A stretch of 11,113 nt of DNA from the NCBI GenBank assembly GCA_025450555.1, contig JANWHF010000224.1, positions 1-11,113 of the forward strand, given 5' to 3'. The translations under genes and the position numbers were made by a program. The notes beneath the pieces are model-generated. The model searched no databases. It had not been told where the DNA came from and saw only the letters and a list, made by a program, of their open reading frames with translations. This document shows, piece after piece, positions 6,891 through 11,113 of this stretch (the stretch's first letter is position 1; each line of letters starts with the position of its first letter). Source of the DNA: Tepidisphaeraceae bacterium (GTDB lineage: Bacteria; Planctomycetota; Phycisphaerae; Tepidisphaerales; Tepidisphaeraceae).

Positions 6891-6961
6891 TTTAGCCGCC
6901 CGGCTTGTCGGGCGCTTTGTGTTGAAAAGATAAGAAGCGCCCGACAAGCCGGGCGGCTAAA
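6891..6961. repeat. 27-bp perfect inverted repeat (REP/BIME-like palindrome)
   Basis: The arms 6891-6917 and 6935-6961 are exact reverse complements around a 17-base AT-rich centre (6918-6934). Each arm also contains its own smaller dyad (CGCCCG-GCTTGT-CGGGCG), so it can fold either as one long stem or as two small hairpins, the arrangement typical of paired extragenic palindromes. It fills nearly all the space between the ACT-gene stop (6966) and the WXG100 start (6876). No T-tract follows on either strand, so it is not a standard intrinsic terminator, although a stem this stable could stall transcription or protect the 3' end of the ACT transcript. Confidence 0.88.
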
Positions 6962-6965
6962 CGGG

Positions 6966-7451
6966 TTATCCTTCCTTGGACAAATCGCTTTCGCCGATCA
7001 GCGTGAAGCCTTTTCGAATCAGCAGTTGGGCGGCCAACGTCGGATCGTCAACATAAAGGGCGAGCGCCGGGCCGCGCGGACGCACGAGCAGCGGATAGCT
7101 GTAATGAATATTGATCTCGGCGGCCAGCAATGCGGCGCAGATTGCGATCAGGGGCTGGCGGGTGCTGCGCGGGAGCTCCACCGCAAGCACTTCCGACTCA
7201 GAAAAGCTGAAGCCTTCCTTGTGGAGCGTGTCGCGACCGAGGCCAGGATGAGAACAGATCAAGCGAACCAATGCCGAGTCCGCGCTTTCCTCGATCGACA
7301 GGGCCACGATTCGCCCGGCAGACTCTTCCAGCGCCCGCACCAGCATTTGGAGCCGTCCAACGCGGTTCTCGAGGAAAACCGTGAACTGGCGGACGCGCGT
7401 CAACTCGAAGCCGGCGCCGTGCTGGGTCTGAGGCGGAAGAACTTCTTCCAT
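6966..7451 (-). CDS. Tandem ACT-domain protein, 161 aa
   Basis: Small regulatory-type protein made of two ACT domains, modules that usually bind amino acids. Domain 1 is at ~22-93 (RQFTVFLENRVGRLQMLVRA, with the usual hydrophobic strand, N-R-x-G-x-L turn and helix, and closing strand SEVLAVELP). Domain 2 is at ~96-155 (PLIAICAALLAAEINIHYSY, ALALYVDDPTLAAQLLIRKG). No enzyme domain is attached, so it is probably a stand-alone sensor; the ligand is not predictable. The frame is clean; the ATG at 7451 has no clear Shine-Dalgarno. It lies downstream of the pilin terminator and upstream of the palindrome before the WXG100-like gene, on the same strand as both. Only 36 bases separate its start from the terminator, so its promoter is not obvious. 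A functional link to the secretion-like genes is unproven. Confidence 0.85.
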   Translation of the reverse strand: MEEVLPPQTQHGAGFELTRVRQFTVFLENRVGRLQMLVRALEESAGRIVALSIEESADSALVRLICSHPGLGRDTLHKEGFSFSESEVLAVELPRSTRQPLIAICAALLAAEINIHYSYPLLVRPRGPALALYVDDPTLAAQLLIRKGFTLIGESDLSKEG

Positions 7452-7487
7452 GGCGGAAGCTTATCTGAAGCGCAAACAGATTCACAG

Positions 7488-7528
7488 AAAAAAAGCCAAG
7501 CCCGCCGCGGGTGAGGCGGCGGGCTTGG
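7488..7528 (-). terminator. Intrinsic terminator of the pseudopilin gene
   Basis: A perfect 13-bp stem (7496-7508 with 7516-7528, CCAAGCCCGCCGC) with a seven-base loop is followed on the minus strand by C and seven T residues (7488-7494). It starts 36 bases after the pseudopilin stop, in the correct orientation. It is a textbook Rho-independent terminator and separates the pilin transcript from the ACT gene. Confidence 0.93.
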
Positions 7529-7564
7529 GAAATTCAGCAGACACTCGTTCCGGTCGAAGCAGGC

Positions 7565-8464
7565 TTAAATACCGCCTGAGTCATCGGTCGGAAGCAGAAC
7601 GGTGTCCTTGTCGTCCTGAGGAGCAGCGGTGCTGTTGAGCCAGCCCGGTGCATGGGTGGTGCTGTTGGGGTTACCACGTGCCTGGTCGGCCGTGTAGATG
7701 TTGTCGCGGAAGGCCGGAACCGCATCGTTGCGGTAGGTGCCGCAGTAGGGAGTGGCCTGCCACTCGACGTGGCCGTCGCCGTACAGCACGTTCTGGCCGT
7801 CGTTCTTGTGATTGTTGCTGTTGGCTTCAATCATGAGCGAGCGGGGAGCGGTCGGCATGGGGTCGGTCACGTTGTTCTGCGGATTCTGGCCGCCGGTCGT
7901 GCCGGGGTTCATATCGGCAGCGATGGCGAAGTCAGACGTCATCGTGTTGTTCCAGCGGAAGCCGGCGGTGCTGGCCGGTGCCGTGGGGAACATGACCTGA
8001 ATGCTGTAGGTCAGGTTCGTGGGAATGGCGGCCCAGTTGCTGGAAGACGAGATCGGGGTGCCGACCTGGAAACCGCGTTCGCCGATGCTCGACGGGCAGA
8101 CAAAGACTTCAGGCGAGATGTCCTGAGTCTTGAGGATCATGAAGAAGCTGGCGCAGACGTTGTTATCACCGGTGCCAGTCTCATCAAAGCTATTGGCGAT
8201 AGCATAGCCTTGGGTCGTGGTGATGACCGAGCTGTTCTGTGTGTTGAAGTAGGTGCGGGGGAAACCACCGTTGCGCTCTTCGTTGGCGTACATGAGCATC
8301 GCCAAGCCGATCTGACGGAGGTTGCTGGCACACTTCACGCGGTTGGCCTGTTCGCGGGCGCGATTCAGGGCCGGGAGAAGAATCGAGATCAGCAGAGCGA
8401 TGATCCCGATAACGACGAGCAGCTCCACGAGCGTGAAGCCTTTGCGGGGACGAACAAGCTTCAT
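7565..8464 (-). CDS. Type II secretion/type IV pilus-like pseudopilin, 299 aa
   Basis: Secreted or inner-membrane pseudopilin. The leader MKLVRPRKG is followed by F-T-L-V-E and a hydrophobic helix (~10-33), so prepilin peptidase should cut between G9 and F10, leaving the conserved Glu as residue 5 of the mature protein. After the helix comes ALNRAREQANRVKCASNLRQ, typical of the large planctomycete pseudopilin families related to DUF1559. Near the C-terminus NNHKNDGQNVLYGDGHVEW carries the H...DG-type signature of that group. The open frame extends 57 codons upstream, but the start at 8464 is clear: AGGAG at about 8472-8476 with a seven-base gap, immediately before the leader. The gene is monocistronic, with noncoding DNA upstream and a strong terminator downstream. 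Such genomes carry many paralogues, so the specific cargo or role is unknown; no other secretion genes are adjacent. Confidence 0.95.
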   Translation of the reverse strand: MKLVRPRKGFTLVELLVVIGIIALLISILLPALNRAREQANRVKCASNLRQIGLAMLMYANEERNGGFPRTYFNTQNSSVITTTQGYAIANSFDETGTGDNNVCASFFMILKTQDISPEVFVCPSSIGERGFQVGTPISSSSNWAAIPTNLTYSIQVMFPTAPASTAGFRWNNTMTSDFAIAADMNPGTTGGQNPQNNVTDPMPTAPRSLMIEANSNNHKNDGQNVLYGDGHVEWQATPYCGTYRNDAVPAFRDNIYTADQARGNPNSTTHAPGWLNSTAAPQDDKDTVLLPTDDSGGI

Positions 8465-8519
8465 AATGAAGCTCCTTTCGATGACACCGCGTTGGCACAA
8501 CTCCCAAGACCGGCAAAAT

Positions 8520-8549
8520 ATGATAGATGAACGGATTGCTGAATTGCAG
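8520..8549 (-). promoter_or_regulatory. Possible sigma-70-like promoter of the pseudopilin gene
   Basis: On the minus strand a TATCAT box (8520-8525, five of six matches to TATAAT) lies 18 bases after CTGCAA (8544-8549, only three of six matches to TTGACA). It would start transcription about 48 bases before the pilin ATG. The -10 is good, the -35 poor. Confidence 0.3.
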
Positions 8550-8663
8550 CCTACGCGCTGCTTGCCGGGGCCTAGCTGTTGTCCATTGCGGTTAGACCTG
8601 ACATACAGGCGAACGCCGCCTGCATGATTGAACACCTTGACACATGCCCAAGGCGAACTACGG

Positions 8664-8715
8664 AAAGAAGCCAGGCAGATGGATTGGGATAATTGAACTG
8701 CCTGGAATCTTCTTT
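8664..8715. repeat. Bulged stem-loop (7 + 8 bp) in noncoding DNA
   Basis: CCAGGCAG (8671-8678) pairs with CTGCCTGG (8698-8705), and the flanking AAAGAAG (8664-8670) pairs with CTTCTTT (8709-8715), with a three-base AAT bulge on one side and a 19-base loop. Read on the minus strand the stem ends CTTCTTTCC, a weak T-rich tail, so it may end the coaD transcript about 245 bases after its stop. It could equally belong to a small RNA. Confidence 0.4.
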
Positions 8716-8881
8716 GAGAAAAATCATCCGCCTCGAAACCAGCGATAAATTATCAGAAGAGGGTGATAAGTCAAGGAAAATCTAGCGGTTTGACAGGCTT
8801 GGTCCGATTGCCTCCAGGAGTGCCTGGAAGCAAATATGTCGTGAAGCGGTAAGAACTTACCACGGAATTCGGCTTTGCTCG

Positions 8882-8943
8882 CTCAACGGTAATTCAAGAA
8901 TTTCCTACGCTTGGTAAAAGCATTTATTGTTCGCACCGTTGAG
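8882..8943. repeat. 9-bp inverted repeat with 44-base loop just after coaD
   Basis: CTCAACGGT (8882-8890) and ACCGTTGAG (8935-8943) are exact reverse complements. The right arm lies 17 bases beyond the coaD stop. The AT-rich loop contains a further AATTC-AA-GAATT dyad (8891-8902). There is no T-tract, so a simple terminator is unlikely. Confidence 0.35.
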
Positions 8944-8960
8944 AATATTTTTCAGATGTC

Positions 8961-9497
8961 CTACTCGGATGGTGCATCGGGCATGTTCGATCGTGGCATA
9001 TCCTTCTGCTTTTCAGCTAACTTTTGGATCACCAGTTCTGGCAGAACCGATGAAAGCTGCTTTACATCGCCGCCAAAGGCAACAACTTGCCGGATGAGGC
9101 TGCTGCTGGTGAGGGCGTACTGCTCGCCGGTCATGATAAAGACCGTTTCGACGCCCCCTACCGCGCGGTTGGCCAGGGCGAGCTGAAATTCATAGCGCAC
9201 GTCGGAAACGTCGCGGATGCCACGGAGGATGGCGGTCGCCTTGGATCGTTTGACGAAATCGACGGTTAGACCGGTGAATTTGGCGACGTGGACGCGCGGG
9301 ATGTCGCGCACGAGGGTGCGGATCATCGCGACGCGCTCGTCGATCGTGAACATCTCCCGTTTTTCCGGATTGATGCCGACGCCGACGATCAACTCATCAA
9401 ACAGCGCGACGCCCCGGCGGATGATGTCGAGGTGTCCGTTTGTGATCGGATCAAATTGCCCTGGAAAGACGGCCAGGCGGCGCTGCCGCGTAGTCAT
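8961..9497 (-). CDS. coaD: Phosphopantetheine adenylyltransferase, 178 aa
   Basis: Cytoplasmic nucleotidyltransferase that joins 4'-phosphopantetheine and ATP to give dephospho-CoA and pyrophosphate, the fourth step of coenzyme A synthesis. Diagnostic motifs are AVFPGQFDPITNGHLDII (residues 9-26, including the T-x-G-H nucleotide site T19-H22), RGIRD (92-96), YEFQLALANR (102-111) and TSSSLIR (130-136, equivalent to the ISSTxIR loop). The core matches the usual ~160 residues, with a slightly longer polar C-terminal tail (KQKDMPRSNMPDAPSE). The frame is open for 64 more codons upstream, but that stretch is repeat-derived (LGVLGSLGALGAK) and not part of the family, so the start is ATG at 9497. 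No Shine-Dalgarno is visible before it. The gene is divergent from pgeF. The assignment is secure. Confidence 0.96.
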   Translation of the reverse strand: MTTRQRRLAVFPGQFDPITNGHLDIIRRGVALFDELIVGVGINPEKREMFTIDERVAMIRTLVRDIPRVHVAKFTGLTVDFVKRSKATAILRGIRDVSDVRYEFQLALANRAVGGVETVFIMTGEQYALTSSSLIRQVVAFGGDVKQLSSVLPELVIQKLAEKQKDMPRSNMPDAPSE

Positions 9498-9557
9498 GGG
9501 GGAAAAGGTAAGCGATGCGGCGGGAAAGGGAAAGTTTGCGGCGGGGCGCTCCGACTT

Positions 9558-9658
9558 TGCGCCAAGAGCGCCAAGGGAGCCAAGGACGCCAAGAGAAGAA
9601 AAATATATAAAGAGATTGTTTTCTTGGCGATCTTGGCCTCCTTGGCGTGCTTGGCGCA
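9558..9658. repeat. Mirrored 9-base-period GCCAAG array (imperfect long palindrome)
   Basis: The left arm (9558-9595) carries four GCCAAG units, each offset by exactly nine bases. The right arm (9621-9658) carries four CTTGGC units with the same period. The two arms are imperfect reverse complements with a 25-base AT-rich centre (AAATATATAAAGAG). The element lies in the 207-base space between the divergent coaD and pgeF starts, so it cannot be a terminator for either of them and must sit in or near their promoters. Its 3n period also makes open frames on both strands, which explains spurious long starts. Confidence 0.88.
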
Positions 9659-9704
9659 GAAAGATGATTAAGATCGAGCGGCGAATCACGCAAGGATGCG
9701 ACTC

Positions 9705-10499
9705 ATGATCAAACGCAAGGAGCTGGATCGGGGAGTGGTCGTCTACGTTTCTACACTTCTAAGTGAGCTTGGCGTCAAGCATGCCTTCAGCACTCGGCTG
9801 GGAGGGGTCAGCGCGGCTCCGTTCGACTCGATGAACCTGGGCAATCCGAACGGGTGCGAGATTCAGGATGAGTCGGACCATATCGCCGCCAACTATCGCA
9901 TCCTGCAGGATGCGATTGGCTTTTCGAATGGCGAGCGGGTTTGGGTGCATCAGGTGCACGGGAAGACAATACTGCGCGCGTCCGCGGGCGTTCCATTCGA
10001 TCGGTCGGCAAAGGCAGATGCGATCGTGAGCCATGATCCGCGGCGGATTCTCTCAATCCGCGTTGCCGACTGCGTGCCGGTTTTGCTGGCGGGTGATGGC
10101 GGCCGAATCGTGGCGGCGGTTCATGCGGGATGGCGAGGCGTGGTTGCGGGCGTCGTTCCCGAAGCGCTTGGCGCAATGAATGTCGATGCCAGATCCAGCG
10201 TGGCGGCGATTGGGCCGTCAATCAGCGGGGCGAATTTTGAGGTTGGGCCGGAGGTTATTGCCACTTTCAAAGAGACGATGGGCGATTGCGCTCCAGTTTC
10301 TGAAGGGAACAATGGCAAAGGGCACGTGGATCTACGCGCGGCGATTGCACGGCAGCTGATCGAAGCCGGACTGTCCGAAGGTCAGATCGACATCACGGAT
10401 CGCTGCACTTTTCGTGATCGGGAAGAATTCTTTTCTCATCGCCGCGATCACGGCACCACGGGCCGGATGGTGGCACTGATTCAATGCAAATCCAACTAA
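9705..10499 (+). CDS. pgeF: Laccase-domain protein YfiH/PgeF (DUF152), 264 aa
   Basis: Member of the YfiH/YlmD family, reported both as a peptidoglycan-precursor editing factor that removes mis-added L-serine (E. coli PgeF) and as a zinc-dependent purine nucleoside enzyme; the older name is multicopper polyphenol oxidase. Family blocks are all present: FSTRLGGVS (28-36), NLGNPNG, VWVHQVHG (79-86), ADCVPVLLA (121-129), AAVHAGWRG (137-145), AIGPSISGANFEVGPEV, and FFSHRRDHGTTGR near the end. The presumed zinc ligands are H85, C123 and H140; the C-to-H spacing of 17 equals that of E. coli YfiH (C107/H124). I chose the ATG at 9705 because AAGGA (9692-9696) sits eight bases upstream. An in-frame ATG at 9696 would add three residues but overlaps that site. 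It is divergent from coaD, and its stop overlaps that of the ABC gene. Confidence 0.94.
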   Translation: MIKRKELDRGVVVYVSTLLSELGVKHAFSTRLGGVSAAPFDSMNLGNPNGCEIQDESDHIAANYRILQDAIGFSNGERVWVHQVHGKTILRASAGVPFDRSAKADAIVSHDPRRILSIRVADCVPVLLAGDGGRIVAAVHAGWRGVVAGVVPEALGAMNVDARSSVAAIGPSISGANFEVGPEVIATFKETMGDCAPVSEGNNGKGHVDLRAAIARQLIEAGLSEGQIDITDRCTFRDREEFFSHRRDHGTTGRMVALIQCKSN

Positions 10500-11113
10500 G
10501 AATTCACAACCGCTTCAGCTGGCTCGGGCGCGCTCAAACCGGTTGAGCTGCCGAATAATTGGTGCTCGTAAAGCTGCTGATAGGTTTCGCAATGGCGAAG
10601 CAGCTCATCATGACTTCCCTGCCCGACGATCTGGCCGCGCTCCATCACGATGATCTCGTCGGCACTCTTGATCGTGCTGAACCGATGTGCGATGACGAAG
10701 GTCGTGCGCTCATGAAGAATGCTCTCGATCGCCCGCTGGATCAGCGCTTCGCTCTCGGCATCCACCTGGCTGGTGGCTTCATCGAGGATGAGAATCGGCG
10801 CAGAGCGAAGAATTGCGCGGGCGATGCAGATGCGCTGCTTCTGGCCGCCCGATAGCTGCGCGCCAAGACCGCCCAGCAAAGAATCGTACCCCTGCGGTTT
10901 TTCCATGATGAAATCATGTGCAAACGCTCGCTTGGCTGCCTGCTCGACCTGCTCGCGTAATTCTTTGCCGGCCGACGACTCGGGTGACGCGCTGGCTAAC
11001 GGATGACCATAGGCGATATTCTCGGCAATGGTGCCGGGGAAGATGACCGAATCCTGCGTCACGATGCTGATCTGGTTGCGCAGAGATTTAAGGGTGACAT
11101 CGCGAAGATCGGC
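10496..11113 (-). CDS. ABC exporter (ABCB/MsbA-type), C-terminal part of nucleotide-binding domain
   Basis: Partial: the last 205 residues are in the window, and the frame is open to the edge. The transmembrane half and Walker A lie beyond position 11113. Visible motifs in order are the Q-loop region (RNQISIVTQDSVIFPGTIAE), the ABC signature LSGGQKQR, Walker B ILILDEATSQVD with the catalytic Glu, and the H-loop FVIAHRFSTI, followed by the standard MERGQIVGQGSHDELL ending. The D-loop reads SQVD instead of the common SALD, a tolerated change. The ATPase site looks intact, so this is presumably a working half-transporter exporting lipid, peptide or drug; the substrate cannot be told from this part. 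A GTG at 11062 is internal and not a start. The TAG stop overlaps the pgeF stop on the other strand. Confidence 0.94.
   Translation of the reverse strand, partial: ADLRDVTLKSLRNQISIVTQDSVIFPGTIAENIAYGHPLASASPESSAGKELREQVEQAAKRAFAHDFIMEKPQGYDSLLGGLGAQLSGGQKQRICIARAILRSAPILILDEATSQVDAESEALIQRAIESILHERTTFVIAHRFSTIKSADEIIVMERGQIVGQGSHDELLRHCETYQQLYEHQLFGSSTGLSAPEPAEAVVNS

Larger units (their letters stand above)
8465..8960. other. Gene-free region of about 500 bases rich in small dyads
   Basis: No credible reading frame, tRNA or rRNA is visible here. The part next to the pilin start carries its ribosome site and possible promoter. The rest is more AT-rich than the surrounding genes and holds several inverted repeats: 8664-8715, TCCAGG-AGTG-CCTGGA (8813-8828), GGTAAG-AA-CTTACC (8848-8861) and 8882-8943. 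TGCCTGGAA occurs twice (8699-8707 and 8821-8829). It could hold operators, a small RNA or degraded sequence. Confidence 0.6.

Noticed and set aside
6891..6961. Palindrome as a classical Rho-independent terminator of the ACT gene
   Set aside because: There is no T-tract on either strand after the stem; it is kept as a repeat, with only an indirect role in 3' ends considered.
7652..8530. Plus-strand open frame (292 codons) opposite the pseudopilin gene
   Set aside because: The minus strand carries a complete pseudopilin with ribosome site, leader and terminator; the plus-strand protein is a Val/Gly/Arg-rich shadow.
8465..8635. 57-residue N-terminal extension of the pseudopilin
   Set aside because: The AGGAG site and short prepilin leader fix the start at 8464; the upstream stretch holds the leader RNA and possible promoter.
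8465..8960. tRNA or riboswitch in the gene-free region
   Set aside because: There is no GGTTCGA-type T-loop or acceptor pairing, and I recognise no conserved riboswitch core; only unassigned dyads are visible.
9558..9658. GCCAAG array as a CRISPR array
   Set aside because: The nine-base units are far shorter than CRISPR repeats, there are no spacers of constant length, the orientation flips halfway and no cas genes are present.
9498..9689. 64-residue N-terminal extension of CoaD
   Set aside because: It is encoded by the GCCAAG array and spacer, contains LGVLGSLGALGAK from the repeat, and lies before the family's conserved start, so it is not part of the protein.

Overview
The window looks like a chromosomal piece of a moderately GC-rich bacterium, most likely a planctomycete and perhaps of the Phycisphaerae type. 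The main clues are a stand-alone type II pseudopilin with a GFTLVELLVVIGIIALLIS leader and an H...DGHVEW tail, of a kind found in many copies in planctomycetes, irregular Shine-Dalgarno use, and a WXG100/FtsK-type locus of a sort I associate with PVC bacteria. The lineage is inferred from protein style, not from a marker gene.

Layout. 1-480 (+) is the C-terminal third of an M32 carboxypeptidase, followed by an unrecognised 190-residue protein (514-1086, +). Facing them is the main feature, a four-gene minus-strand set from 6876 down to 1111. In transcription order it encodes a 90-residue WXG100-like protein, a 359-residue coiled-coil protein with a separate C-terminal domain, a 70-residue WXG-like protein, and a 1360-residue membrane-anchored FtsK/SpoIIIE-type ATPase. 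Upstream on the same strand lie a tandem ACT-domain protein (6966-7451) and the pseudopilin (7565-8464), which has a strong intrinsic terminator. About 500 bases without a gene (8465-8960) follow. Then come coaD (8961-9497, -), divergent from pgeF/yfiH (9705-10499, +), which runs tail to tail into the C-terminal part of an ABC exporter (10496-11113, -).

How the genes fit together. The four-gene set has the two hallmarks of a type VII (ESX/WXG100) secretion system: small W-x-[G/D] helical-hairpin proteins and a multi-domain FtsK-like ATPase with a transmembrane pair near the N-terminus. The usual actinobacterial partners (EccB, EccD, EccE, mycosin) and firmicute partners (EsaA, EssA, EssB) are not visible here. 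I read it as a minimal, divergent ESX-like export locus. A role in DNA or envelope handling is the main alternative. CoaD (coenzyme A synthesis), PgeF (peptidoglycan-precursor editing or purine nucleoside metabolism) and the M32 peptidase are ordinary housekeeping genes.

The intergenic spaces are rich in repeats. There is a 27-bp palindrome 14 bases before the WXG100 start, an AT-rich degenerate repeat that supplies the stop codon of the 359-residue gene, and a 9-base-period GCCAAG array in mirrored arms between coaD and pgeF.
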